A stretch of 64,000 bases of DNA, from the NCBI GenBank assembly GCA_003024785.1, contig PUQB01000517.1:62001-126000 (forward strand), in the 5' to 3' direction. Below are positions 24,045-36,035 of this stretch, piece by piece. The DNA is from Selaginella tamariscina (taxonomy: Eukaryota; Streptophyta; Lycopodiopsida; Selaginellales; Selaginellaceae). How positions within the stretch are numbered: the stretch's first letter is position 1; each line of letters starts with the position of its first letter. The position numbers were made by a program, and so were the translations under genes. The notes under the pieces are model-generated. The model did no database searches. It was not told where the DNA came from and saw only the letters and a list, made by a program, of their open reading frames with translations.

Positions 24045-24142
24045 GAATATTTAGGAATATTCTAAGAATATTCTGGTAGATTCTTTAGAATATTCCGGGT
24101 CCAAGCCCGGAAGCCCGGAAGCCCTCTTTTTGTTCGGGACTC
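24045..24142 (-). repeat. Right terminal inverted repeat and subterminal GAATATTC cluster
   Basis: Perfect GAATATTC copies lie at 24055-24062, 24066-24073 and 24088-24095, with a near copy at 24045. The outer end contains two AAGCCCGG copies and pairs with the left end through GGGCTTC and CAAAAA. The adjacent TTATATAT (24143-24150) is the right target duplication. Confidence 0.6.
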
Positions 24143-24150
24143 TTATATAT

Positions 24151-24885
24151 AAGCAGGTTTGCATGCTTCCGTTATGCAGATAAACACAGTGATTAAATCT
24201 GTAGTCGAAAAATGTTACGGAAGTGTTTAATTATTAATTTATTAATTATTAATCTGTAGCATTTTTTTACTACGGCATATATCACTGGATAAACATATTA
24301 TAAATTATGTATATACACACACGCACGGATTTGTCCACTAAAATACTTGACCATATATACGACAAAACTAATTTATTTAAAAGGTTTTATAAATTTAAAG
24401 TTATAATAATATTTATTTCTTAAAACACGAAATGCAAAGACCTCTCTTACTATAAGTTTAATTATTGTAAAATCAGTCGTGTTTAAAAAATTTATAAGTG
24501 TTTTTTCTTTTTCTTTTTCATGTTATGTATTTTTTGGGTATAATGTCATCCTATTGCATCACAAAAGTTGATCACTCTATATAAAACATCTATATACATA
24601 ACAACTTAAATAAAAGTATAGAAAACATCTATATATATATATAGCGAGTTAAATAAAATTATTTTCAGCAAACAGTATTTTTTTAAATTTTAATTTGAAA
24701 TCAGCTCCAGCGATCCAGCATAAACATGTTAAAAAGTGTGTGTGCGTGGGTTTCTTATATATAAGTTGTGCATGCTTCCATTATATTGCAAATATTGTAT
24801 ATACAGAGACACGTACTGGAGGTATAATATCTATTAAATATTTAAATTTGAGATTTCAATACTAAGACTTACAAACGTTGTAAGT
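24151..24885. other. AT-rich DNA right of the transposon
   Basis: No gene seen. A motif TTATATATAAG followed by GTGCATGCTTCC/GTTTGCATGCTTCC occurs at about 24143 and again at about 24756, a small dispersed repeat of the host DNA. Confidence 0.5.
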
Positions 24886-25117
24886 AAATGGGAATGATAT
24901 ATGAAAATGAGAATATAAAAAAAATAAAATTAATTAATACTTACATATTAATTATTAATATTTTAAACATACATTTAAAAAATATTCTTTCTTTAAACCT
25001 ATATTATTTTAAACTTATTTTTTATATTAAAAAATGCTAATTAAATAATAAAAATTATTAATTATTAAAAAGATAAGATTATAGACATTCTCATTTTAGT
25101 TACAAAGTTCATTTAGT
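24880..25117. mobile_element. MITE, copy 1 (about 235 bp, AT-rich)
   Basis: The ends form an inverted repeat of about 25 bp built around TTGTAA..TAAATGGGAATG on the left and CATTCTCATTTTAGTTACAA on the right. The interior aligns with a second copy at 26278-26513. It is non-coding. Size, AT content and terminal inverted repeats fit a miniature inverted-repeat element. TA dinucleotides abut the inner ATTAAAATGGG version of the repeat, so a mariner/Stowaway-like origin is possible. Confidence 0.65.
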
Positions 25118-25239
25118 CTTGGTTACCATTACATTGGGTTTAAAACAAACAATGCTTTATATTTGTTTTATTTAAAACTTATATATATTATAGCTTGTCA
25201 AACGTGGAATGCATATTTGCATATACACATACGAGTGTT

Positions 25240-25285
25240 ACATCTGACACACACACGAGTGGTGTGTGTGTGAGAGAGAGAGTGT
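25240..25285. repeat. GT/GA microsatellite
   Basis: Short ACACAC, GTGTGTGTGTG and AGAGAGAGAG tracts lie side by side, a simple-sequence locus. The short open frame crossing it has no other support. Confidence 0.6.
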
Positions 25286-26277
25286 CCTGTTTTAGTCCTG
25301 AAAATGTTTATATTTCTGAATATGGTGTATTAGATTGTTTCTTAATGAATCAATCTAATAATATATATATCAGTGTTCATTTCAATTCATTATGTTATAT
25401 TTTTAATTTTAATATAAATTCAAATGTAAAGTATTAATATAATGTTATTATATTTATTAATATTCTGTATGTGGTTATTTAACAATTATTGTATTCATAA
25501 TTTATAAAAGTGTATAATAAATAGTGAATATAAACAAATGTACATATTTTGTATAAAGATAGATAAAATAATTTTTAAATAATGTTTTTGATAATAAAAG
25601 ACTAAATAAACACGATGTGTATTTGTATATAGTGTATAGTCTTAAAATATAATATAATTATGCGTGTATCTAGAATGTTACCCACACCACACACTATGGT
25701 AACTAATTAAAAAAAGAAGACAATTTTTCTTGTAACAAATGGTGCAACAAAGTATATCTACACACACATATGTAATATATTTGTATATGTTATGTATGTA
25801 CATGTACATGTACATGTACCTATTCTTGCATCTTTAAGCATATACATATATACTAGTGTAATAATTTAATACAGAAATTTTTTAAAGTATTCCTACCTTC
25901 TGTCGTAAATGATATATGACAGAATATATTATTTATAATAATTTATATGGTATATCATTTATAATAATTTATTAGCCTGATTAAGTGTATTGCATGTTTC
26001 TTATTGCACTTAATGTTTATTGCATGTTTTTAATTGCTAACGAAGGGATGGAGGCTCGTAGAGAGTTTGAAGGACTTTTTAGCCGTTGGATCAATGTTAT
26101 GTGAATTTTTAACCTTCAGATCCGATCGATTATTCTCTTAAATAAACAGAAATGCGTTGGTTAATACTTATTATCTATATTTATACGTTATTACAGTTCT
26201 AAATACAAATGTTTTAGTATTTACTAACTAATCAAATATATATAATTGAAGTGCAACTCATAAATCTCATAGTTATA

Positions 26278-26513
26278 TGAACGTTATAATTAAAATGGGA
26301 ATGATATATGAAATGAAAATATATAAAAAAATTAATTAATATTTATATATTAATTATTAATATTTTAAACATGCATTTTAAAGAATATTCTTTTTAAATA
26401 TATATTATTTTAAAAATTCTTTTTTATATTAAAAATGCTAATTAAATAATTAAAATTATTAATTATTTAAAAAATGAGACTATAGACATTCCCATTTTAA
26501 TTACAAAGTTCAT
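26278..26513. mobile_element. MITE, copy 2
   Basis: It aligns along its length with the copy at 24880-25117. Its inverted ends are cleaner: GAACGTTATAATTAAAATGG at the left and, read inward from the right, GAACTTTGTAATTAAAATGG. No coding capacity. Confidence 0.65.
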
Positions 26514-27860
26514 CTATAATTTTATATTTTAAAACCTTTTTAACTTTAGCTTATGTTTAAATGATAATATACTTATTTAAGACATTGAAAATAAACACAA
26601 AGAAATGCACATTAATATTTCTTGTTTAAGACATGTGTATGCGCATGTGTGTGTGCAGCCATATATATGTATAATATTCATATTAAAGTCGATCATAATA
26701 TTTATATTAAAAAATCTATTTAGCTGTATATATACATTGCACATACATACATAAGTACATAAACATAAGTAGTTACGGATATCAACTAAAACAACCAACA
26801 GTTTTCACAATGTTAAAGAGTGGTGTGTTACTTAAAAGCGATAAATCATTAATAATTAAATTAAGTTAAATGTTTAATTTAATAAGATTATATTTCCACC
26901 ACCATTAATTAAATTAAAAGTTAATGAATTTTAATGTTAATGAAAAAAGTTAATGAATTTCTATTCCCATTGATTTTTTCATTAAATTAATTTTTAATAT
27001 TTTTTTAATTAAACAATTTCTTTACAAATTGTACAACTGGTTAATTACATTATAGCTAAAGCGAGGGCCACGGGAGAACTAGAGCGAGCCAAGAAAAAAA
27101 CAAGAGTGATCCATGGAATAAGCAAAGTAAACAGCTTAATCTTAACTTAATCTTAAACTCATCTTAATTAATTATCATAATTATTAAATTAATTTAATGT
27201 AATTAGGTGTGAATGTAATTTTGTTAAAATCATTTTATTAAGTTTATTACAAGGCACTTTAAGAATAGGTTTCTGTTATTTTAATTTTTTTTTATATAAT
27301 TAGTCAATAAAAAAATAATAATTTAATTATTGATAAGAATCAACCAATAATTTAGAAACCATTAATAAACATCACACATGGGTACAATTGTATTAAGCTG
27401 TGTAAAAGGTTTTAAAATCAAGTGGTGTTCAAGAAAGATAAAGTTTTCAGTTTGATGTCTTCAAATATATATTATAATTTAATAACAAATAGTATAAATT
27501 ATATGTAAGTATCTTGTTAAGATATAAAACTGAAATTAAATAAAAAATTACAATCGGTTAGGCTTTCTTGCATAGCTTTCTTAATTGAAATCTTTTATCA
27601 AAAAGGCTAGAGAAATGCATATATAGTATTAAAAACCAAGTGGCAATGAAAGAGCAAATATATTCAAGATGTCAGATCCTATTCAAAACCCTGCTTATAT
27701 ACAGGAGACCTTCTACCACATGGCACACATGCGACATGTGGCACTGACACATGGGGCCAGATCACCACCCATGTGTCACTATGCATGTGTGTATTACACA
27801 TGCGTATATACGATATGTTACCTAATATATAGTATCTTACATTATCGGCTGTGTAAATGG
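26514..27860. other. AT-rich intergenic DNA
   Basis: No gene seen. The sequence is rich in TAATTAATT runs. Positions 27660-27860 contain repeated CACATG/ACATGTGG elements and could be the outer part of the gypsy remnant to the right, but I cannot define LTR ends. Confidence 0.45.
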
Positions 27861-27879
27861 TGATGGATCTGATGGTCCT

Positions 27880-29945
27880 GGATCCGTGTGAGCTGGGCCA
27901 TCTAAGGTATGACCAATGTACTCAACGAGTCTCGAACGACAAACTGTTTCATTCAAACCACGTGAACTATCTCAACCTCATAAAATCCCACCAACTGTAC
28001 TTGATATATTTGAGGACCAACCTTTTGGAGTACTCGGTAGGGACCAAGCCACTTGTGTAATAAACCAGTTGCAAGCCCAGGTGCAGTCAACTTGGAAAAA
28101 CATACCAGGACTAAGTCACCGTCAGCAAAATCTAGTAAATTTGATGTCGTGCATTGTAAGAAGATTGCTGCCGTATTTGAGCTTGATCAAGATGTTCAGC
28201 AGACTCTGCACACAGAAGAGGCAAAACAGCATCCAAATGTCGAGCCCACATCTTTGCATCTCGGCACGTGGCAGATTCGATGATAACCCCACTTCACTAA
28301 GCAACTTAGGATCATATCTATACAATGCCTTGAATGGAGAGATACCAATCGAACTCTGAATGCCTGTTACATAAGCAAATCTCAAACATTACAAATACCA
28401 TCCCAGTCCATGTGATTGAAGTTCACATACTTCGAGATTATACCCTTGAAGGTCCGATTCAATCGCTCCACCAAACCATTAGTTGTGGATGATACGGAGA
28501 GGCAAATGAATGTTTTACCCCTAACCTCTCACACAACACTCGGAATACCTCTGCAATGAAAGCGGGCCCATTATCTGATAACATCCGCTTTGGACAAGAA
28601 TGCTGCAAAACCACATTATCGAACAGAAACAAAGCTGTTGACATGGCAATTGCATCCGGAAGAGCACCAACCTCCACCCATCGAGTTAAATAATCAGATA
28701 CAACAATGATGTACTGGTTACCTTGAGAAGAACGTGGAAAAGGTTTCATTAAATCCACTGCAATTAACTCAAAGGGCGAGAGACATTGATGGATTCCAAC
28801 ACCCCATGGCCCGAGTCGCAGAGGAATTCCGAGTTTGACAAGTGAGATAGCTTTGAATATACCTGATCACATCACCACGCAGCTGGGCCAATAAAATGAT
28901 CGGTGCAGCTTCTCCAACACTCATTGGTGACAAGATGACCTCCAACAATAGGTGAATCATGATATGCTCGAAGAAGGTGTGGAACATATATAGAGGTACA
29001 GCCAAACGCCATCTGTCCTCTAGATTTGTCCCAATAAAATACAATAACCATCATGAAGTCGAAATTGAGCATGATATTGTCGAAATCGAGGTTCGGAAGA
29101 CGGATTTGCAAACACATCGCGTAATTGCCTCATCCATGGTTCATGTTTTTGAGCATCCTGCCACTGTTCCAAGGATGGTAAGTCGGCATCGAATACCTGA
29201 GGGGTTTGTATCAAACCGAATGTTGCAGCTACCGCAGAGCAGGCAAAGTGGAATCGGAGAGGGTGCTCGAGAAAGTGCATCCGCATCCACCATTGTTCAC
29301 CCAGGCCTGTGCACCACCTTAAAGTTATATACCTGGAGACGTAATGCCCATCTGGCTACGCGACCCACTAAATTCTTCCGTTTTTAATAAGGAAGTGACA
29401 GCAGTATGATCACACTCCAAAAGTGTTTCACTCCCATGTAAGTAGGCATGAAGTCATTCAAAACCCCAACAGTAGCAAGGCATTCTTTTTCAGTAGTGGA
29501 ATAATTCCGCTCAGTCGGCGTGAGTACTCGACTAATGTAAGCCACCGGGTGTCGAATTGAAGAATCCCAGTATCAGTTTGCATCAATACACCACCAATAC
29601 CAACATTTGAGGCATCTACTCGTAAAATGAACGGACGAGTAAAATCTGGGTATTGAAGCAATGGTGGAGTTGTCAGGAACTCTTTAACTGGTCAAATGCC
29701 TGCTGACACCTGCGAGTCCACTTTGAAAGATACCTATGGACGAATTAACTCCCGAAGAGGGGCAGTTCAATCAGTGAGATGATCAATGAATCGACCCAAG
29801 TACTGCACCGTGCCCAAGAAATGCTGGACTTCCTGTACTGTACGGACGAGGAACTCTCGAACAGCTCGCAATTTCATTGGATCCACCTGTAAACCCTCTC
29901 GAGATATACAGTAACCCAAGTAAGTGGTGTTGGTCGAACCAAACA
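27880..29945 (-). pseudogene. Decayed Ty3/gypsy pol remnant
   Basis: Minus-strand fragments run from right to left in pol order. An RT end/RNase H piece with ILRVDASNVGIGGVLMQ lies at 29661-29458 and a linker at 29286-29020. Integrase lies at 28758-28459, with MDLMKPFPRSSQGNQYIIVV and SDNGPAFIAEVF core segments. The integrase C-terminal part with SPFKALYRYDP and GPYRVLQ lies at 28385-27900. Stops and frameshifts separate them. The right edge is cut exactly where the inverted LTR of the next element begins (29949), so that element inserted into or recombined with this one. Confidence 0.75.
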
Positions 29946-29948
29946 CAC

Positions 29949-30397
29949 TGTCAGAGTTTTAACCCAAAGGGCAACACGTGGCAACACGTGCTGCCAGGTG
30001 GCCATTCGGCGTCATCCCTGTGTGAGCAACGCTAACCCCAGAACAACCCCAACGACCCCTAGGGTTAGACTCTAATGCCCAAGTGGACAAGAGACTTAGG
30101 GTTTAGCCTAAGTCTCCCTAGAATGTCTGCCCCCAGAACCCTTGAGGGATAACCCTAGTTGACTTAGGGTTTAGCCTAAGTCTCCCTAGGGTTATCCCTC
30201 AAGGGTTCTGGGGGCAGACATTCTAGGGAGACTTAGGCTAAACCTAAGTTCTTGTCCACTTGGGCATTAGAGTCTAACCCTAGGGGCGTTGGGGTTGTTC
30301 TGGGGAACTTAGCGTTGCTCACACAGGGTGATGACGCCGAATGGCCACCTGGCAGCCACGTGTTGCCACGTGTTGGCCCTTTGGGTTAAAACTCTCA
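29949..30397. repeat. Large inverted repeat made of two head-to-head LTR ends
   Basis: Positions 29949 to about 30158 are the near-perfect reverse complement of about 30186-30397, with a loop of roughly 27 bp. Each arm is the terminal ~210 bp of the LTR also found at 35830-36035. Small substitutions and indels separate the arms. The outermost bases are TGTCAGAG on the left and a shortened CTCTCA on the right. Confidence 0.85.
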
Positions 30398-30436
30398 ATT
30401 GGTATCAGAGCCTATTCTCTGCGGTCAGTAGGACTA

Positions 30437-30628
30437 CCTAAAGTGTAGTGTATTTTAGGGTTTAGTTAGTTCTAAATTCTTGAAGTACTCTATCACTTTT
30501 GGCTAATGTCTGAATTCTGCGTGGAGAGTTGTNCCTAAAGTGTAGTGTATTTTAGGGTTTAGTTAGTTCTAAATTCTTGAAGTACTCTATCACTTTCGGC
30601 TAATGTCTGAATTCTGCGTGGAGAGTTG
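30437..30628 (+). repeat. 95-bp tandem duplication interrupted by an N
   Basis: CCTAAAGTGTAGTGTATTTT begins at both 30437 and 30534, and the two ~95-bp units are almost identical. The single ambiguous base at 30533 sits exactly at the junction. The related element at 39950 has one unit only. An assembly join is as likely as a real duplication. Confidence 0.8.
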
Positions 30629-33600
30629 GTCCTGAGATCTATAACTCTTCAGAGTACACCTACTTCATAAGTGGGTGTGGGTTATGGACTTAGAAGGTAG
30701 CACTTGGAAGTCAGCTTCCAAGTTGTATGCCAGGTTATTTTACCTTATGGTTGTCCAGGTTACTTTACCATTTACTTCCACAAGACAAGGCATGTTAGTT
30801 TGTTCTGGCTTACAAACTAAGTCTTGTGAGTGGGCATTGATATCCTATTCTACACATTATTGAAAATTTTTCTTTTTCTTTAAGGTGTTTGAATTTGGGA
30901 TAACACATGATTTGAAGAACATGATATGTCCATTGAGTTTTGGCTTAGTCAAGATTCAATATCGTCACAATAGTGTTCAAACGGGGAAAGACTTATGTTC
31001 AGAAGTGCATCTTTGACTTCGGGAGAAGGGGCATATTCAAACATAAGAATGAACACTACATTTTGACATAAAGTGTAAAATAAGCTCTTATTATAGTGCA
31101 TGTTTCCGAGAGTGTAACTCTAGAAGCAGACTATGGTGATGAACTTATAATACAATGGAATGTCGAATATTAACATATGATGAATATGTTAAGCAGTTGG
31201 TTCGAAGATCCAATGTAATCAAAGTATTGTCCGATGGCAATATTTTGATGACGCTAGCTGCAAGTAACATTAGGTGAATAGTTTACTAAGTTCAAGTCCC
31301 TAATTTGAACAAAGTACAACTTGAAACCTTAGTTGTTGTAAGGCGCGCACTTTGTATTCAAGTTAGCTAGCTCGACTAACTTGATTATGAAGTTATCTCA
31401 TGTGGGATCATAAGAATGGATAAATATATATTTGGCTAGACGGATTTAATGTTGCATCTATCAATGCAACTTTTGGGATAGATGGCATGATCTATCAGAA
31501 AGAGTAATGTTGGAAACATACGTTTACATTTTCAGTTTACTGAGTAATGAAGGACTTGCATAGTGAAGGCGTTCGGCGCACACTTGTGCATTTTCATTGT
31601 TAACTCTTTAATCTTGAAATCTGTAACTGTTGTTTGCAATGTGGGGATAAGCTCTTGAACAAGGGTGATTCCTTGGTTAAGAAGAGCATGATTTGGGATT
31701 CTTCACTTTGTTATCGACTAAGTAAGGAAACTTGCTAAGTTTGATAACTTATGTTGAGTTCAATGAGTAGTAATAGTCGGATTTCATTGGAGGTTTAAGT
31801 GCATGTACCTCCTCAGAGAGTCGGTGTTCGATGAGAATTGAAAGTTGATATTGATTTTCAATATCAATTTCATTTTAGAGTCGAATACGATTATTCAAAA
31901 ACGGTTTCTTGACTCTGCATCATGGTCGAAATGTGGGCACTTAAAGAACAAATAAAGTATGTATCTTCAATCTTTCGAATATTGAAAAATAGAACTATTC
32001 TTGACTCAAGGTTTGATTGTATTCCTTGGGTTAGTTGTTAGTTCTATCTCAAGGTTTGATGGTGTTCCTTGAGTTGGTTCAATATTCTTGTAAGTATGAT
32101 ATTGTGTAGCGGGATTAGCTCAAGAAGATGGTGTCCCTTCTTGATGATTGTAGTTCAAGGTTCGTCTCCAATATCCGGTTCGAAATATGAGGTTTCCTAT
32201 CACCTCATCTTGAGATATTTATATCTAAACTTTGAAAGATTTATGACAATCTTTTAAGATTGGTTATAAATGACTTGTCAAAGTAAGTATGTATCTCTTT
32301 AATATTGAGTTTGGAGCGCTCAATATCAAACTTGGTTATGATCACATGAGGTGGCCGTAATCATATAATATAAAGACTCAAGATTTGAGTTGACACTTTG
32401 GTAAGGCACTACCTTAGTGTTATAACTTGAAACGTGTTTTCAAGTTAGTTGAGAAATGAGACATTTCTCAATACATTGCTTGAGGGGCAATGTGTACTTT
32501 CTGGATTGCTAGGTGTCTAGAGTGAATAATGTATCTTAGTTCAATGTACTGAACTAGATATTTTATTCATGTTTGGGGAGATCTATTGAATTATAAGGTA
32601 TACTAAAACATGAAGTTGATTAACACTTCAGTGTTATGATAACATTTATGTGGAGGTTATATCTTACTAAATCAATTAGATGAACCAGACACTAGTTCAT
32701 GATTCCTCTTAGTCTCTGAACAAGTTCCTCGAATACTGTCATAACATTATATTCCATCTCAAAATTGAAGTTCGGTTCATGTAAACTAAGACCATGTCTA
32801 TATGTAGTTGTAGCATTTCGATAAATTGATATGATTGTAAGTTTATATCCACTAGTATAACAACTAGTTGATAAGCTTAGGATTTGAACGTTAAAACGAT
32901 CATTATCCATTCGAGAGTATCAATATCGAAATTGCAACTATTTATAGAATAAGGATTAGTTTTAAAAGATGTTTATCAAAACACTAATTGCTTCAATTAG
33001 TGAAATGCTATACTTCGGTATAGTGTTGAGAAACATTTACGAAATAATTTAAGAGTTGGAAATAAATATAATGTTACGGAGGCGTGCAGTATTCGAGTTC
33101 AGGAGACTCTTATCGTGGAAACTAAGTTTTAAAATTTTTTTAACTTAGTACGATAAGGAGTTAGGAAGTATTGAATGGCATCTAGTATGATGTGCTCTTT
33201 GGGAATGAGTACAATGAAGTGACAATTAAGAGACGTGTTATCTAAGATTGTCGATTGAGGCACTAGAGATGGGTTGAATTTCCTGGTTTCCACATTGTTT
33301 TAAGAAAGGTATGTTAGCTTATCTGGTCCCTGAACTGGTCGGTGTTATGAAAGAGTACAAAGTTGGTTAAAGACGAATGGTAGTGCTATCACACTTGGTT
33401 GCATTTGACTGAATTTGATTCCTATCGGGAATAAATTTATGTTAATAACACACCAAGTGGATGGCATTGGAGATTGGCAAGACCTTGTTGTATACATGTG
33501 TACAGCCATGCGCCTCTGTGATCGCCTCTGGCCAGATTGACATGTTTACAAAGAACAGGGTTTCGAATTGTACTCTTGTATCGGAAAAGAGCTTGATTCC

Positions 33601-34210
33601 GATAAAAGTCTCATACTTAGTCTGCGTAACTATATACTAACAAGATAGGTATAGTAGCAGACCCTTATGAAAAGGGGTAATGAGAAACACCGAGGGATGC
33701 AGAATGTAAGCTATAATACGTACATGTGGAAATGTGGAACAATTGGAAGAAATGCGAAGGTGTTTGGTCAAGCATTGAGATGAGAAGTGCTTGTTGTGTG
33801 CTAGAGACGAAGGGTCGTCAATAGCGTTTAATAAAGGAATAAAGCAAGTCTTTATTTCTTTAACCAAGGGGCCGGCAACAACACTAACTAGAGGCCTCCA
33901 ATATAAATTCTAGTTAAGTAAAGAAATTAACCAGTGTTGTGTGCGTCGGGTGACAGACTTTGCAGACGTGCAAAAGGTCTCCAAGTGACTTCATGTCGCA
34001 GGTGGTGCCTCCGGCAGCTGGGTTTACGACTCAGTGAACGACGGTTCTGAAGTACTTGGTTTCGCGTAATGCAAGGGGGGTAATAAATTATGTGAACTTT
34101 TGGCTACTCCGCATAGAGTGATATGTTAGTTTTGGTTAGTTTTTCTAACATTATCTAGTCTTGGAGTTGGACGTCAACGAGGACGTTGACATTTTCAAAG
34201 GCGGGGAGTG

Positions 34211-36035
34211 TGTCATAGTTTTTACTATGACTCGACCCTTTACTTTGGACGTTGACTGTTGTTACCTACTGTACTATGTTGATGGACCCTAGATGTAGTA
34301 GAAACAGGCCCGCTTAGTGCACTTGGGTATCTGGTGATGGTCCGGCCGGGTGTCATTAGGTATTTGCAGAAACTCTAAGCGAAGCTAGAACTTACCTTCT
34401 AGAAACCCCCCCAATTTTGACGTCCCGAATAGGCTGATTGGTTTTGCAGATGAGTTCGCGTGTTAAGTAGGGTTAGGAACACCCCTAGGGTTGACCTAAC
34501 CCTAGGGTTGCCCTAACCCACGCCCTAAAACCCCCACCCCTTGGGTAGGGTTTAGGGGTAGGAGTAAGGGTGAGTTATAGGCTCATATTGCTAATTTATC
34601 TAAGGGGCTAGAATTCAGTGCCAGCCCACTAACACAATAGGAAAAGAGGGGGGGGGGGCTCCGTCACATAAATAAGGTAGAGTATACGTAGGAGAGCTCC
34701 TGGGTTCATGAATGAGTTCGTTGCTCTTCTGCCGGTGCAAGCTTCAGCTTGTGTCGTTAAGGTACAACCCTCTGTTGTGCCGCCCTAACTTCCAGATGCC
34801 AGGGGTACGTCCCACCTTCGGGGTAGCTTACCCTTAACGTTGGCGAATCCATGCCTGGGAGGTCTTGTCGGATGCACGTTCCAAGAGGCAGAGGTTGAGG
34901 CTTGTCTCCAGCCTCCTCCTCCACGTCAAGCTAGGTGTAGCACTCACGGCCAAGCAAGGCACATCCGTGTCCTTGTCCAACTGTGGGCGTGGGATCTTGT
35001 TTGACAGGTTCACGTTACCTGGTTCCTGAGGGTTCATTGAGGGGTTCTAGAGTTGGCATTTAGGAACCACGTTTGTGGTACTTGGTGCAACTCTTGAATC
35101 TAAGGGCTATGGCATGATAGCCCACATCTGGAAGGCAGTGTCACATGGAGATGTGACACTGGGCTAAACGTCACATGGTACAACGCCCGAGGCACGCCCT
35201 TTGGGGTTATGTCATGGGCTTGTCGCTAAGGGGTTGGATACTCTAGCAAACAGGCATGCTTGTGCTTGCACTAGGGTGCTAAGCCTTGGGCATCCGCTCA
35301 AGGGAGGTTAGGTCTCGTAACTAGGTGTGCTTTGGCACACTTGGCTAGGGGAGTGTTCTCCTTGGAATCCAGGGGTTGAACAACCTAAGCTCATTAGCAG
35401 AAGCCCTTTCGTAAGGCACTCGCAAGGTCATGTGCTTAGGGTTATCCCAAACCTAGCCTTAGGGAGTTTGCTTAGCAGAACACTCGTGTCCGCCTACGGC
35501 GCACACTCGTGTCCTCACTAAGTACTAGCCCTAGGTCTAGGGTATAACTTGGCCACTCAAACCCTTAGGGGTTAGTCGTGGTTCAGGGTACCCCTTGTCG
35601 CCCTAAAGGGGTTGTACTCCCGGATGAGGGTGATTCCTCAAGGGGTAAGTGACGATGCCTTAGCTCTGTCTAGGGGTATGTGTGGAACACACGTCTCCTT
35701 GATGGGGGTTAGGGCATGAGCCTGTCTAGGTCTTCTAGGGCAAGACCCTAAGTCAACTAGGGTTATCCCTCAAGGGTTTTGGGGGAACACTCTAGGGAGA
35801 CTTAGGCTAAACCCTAAGTCAACTAGGGTTATCCCTCAAGGGTTTGGGGGTAGACACTAGGGAGACTTAGGCTAAACCCTAAGTCTCCTGTCCACTTGGG
35901 CATTAGAGTCTAACCCTAGGGGTCGTTGGGGTTGTTCTGGGAAACTTAGCGTTGCTCACACAGGGTGATGACGCCGAATGGCCACCTGGCAGCCACGTGT
36001 TGCCACGTGTTGGCCCTTTGGGTTAAAACTCTGAC
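34211..36035 (+). repeat. LTR of the coding-free element (1.8 kb)
   Basis: It starts TGTCATAG and ends CTCTGACA. The first ~900 bp parallel the 968-bp LTR at 38960. The remainder is specific to this subfamily and holds a tandem pair of ~65-bp units around 35750-35880 containing AACTAGGGTTATCCCTCAAG. It is rich in CCCTAA/TTAGGG-like words. Confidence 0.7.

Larger units (their letters stand above)
16223..24142. mobile_element. MULE-like DNA transposon carrying a transposase and a ParB-methyltransferase
   Basis: The element spans about 7.9 kb between imperfect inverted ends. The left end reads GAGGATTGGCAAAAACCGGG and the right end, read inward, GAGTCCCGAACAAAAAGAGG. They share GAG, CAAAAA and the following GGGCTTC block. 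It contains a minus-strand transposase gene and a plus-strand gene for a ParB-like/DNA methyltransferase fusion, transcribed away from a shared centre of about 1 kb. That centre holds a palindrome array. GAATATTC palindromes cluster inside both ends. The cargo is more GC-rich than the flanking AT-rich plant DNA. Gene order and size fit an autonomous element, but frameshifts in both genes suggest this copy is inactive or imperfectly assembled. Confidence 0.8.
29949..36035 (+). mobile_element. Coding-free LTR retrotransposon (LARD-like), relative of the chromovirus at 38960
   Basis: The left part is an LTR end in two opposite orientations (29949-30397). The primer-binding site TGGTATCAGAGC follows at 30400-30411. 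About 3.8 kb of interior contain no gag or pol, then the polypurine tract AAAGGCGGGGAGTG (34197-34210) and a 1.8-kb LTR (34211-36035). The last 350 bases of the interior and the first part of the LTR closely resemble the tail and LTR of the full-length element at 38960-46260. A non-autonomous element mobilised by that family is the simplest explanation. No target duplication is visible at its outer edges. Confidence 0.65.

Noticed and set aside
34834..35521. Open frames inside the 1.8-kb LTR
   Set aside because: They are LTR sequence shared in part with the other LTRs, on both strands, without domains.
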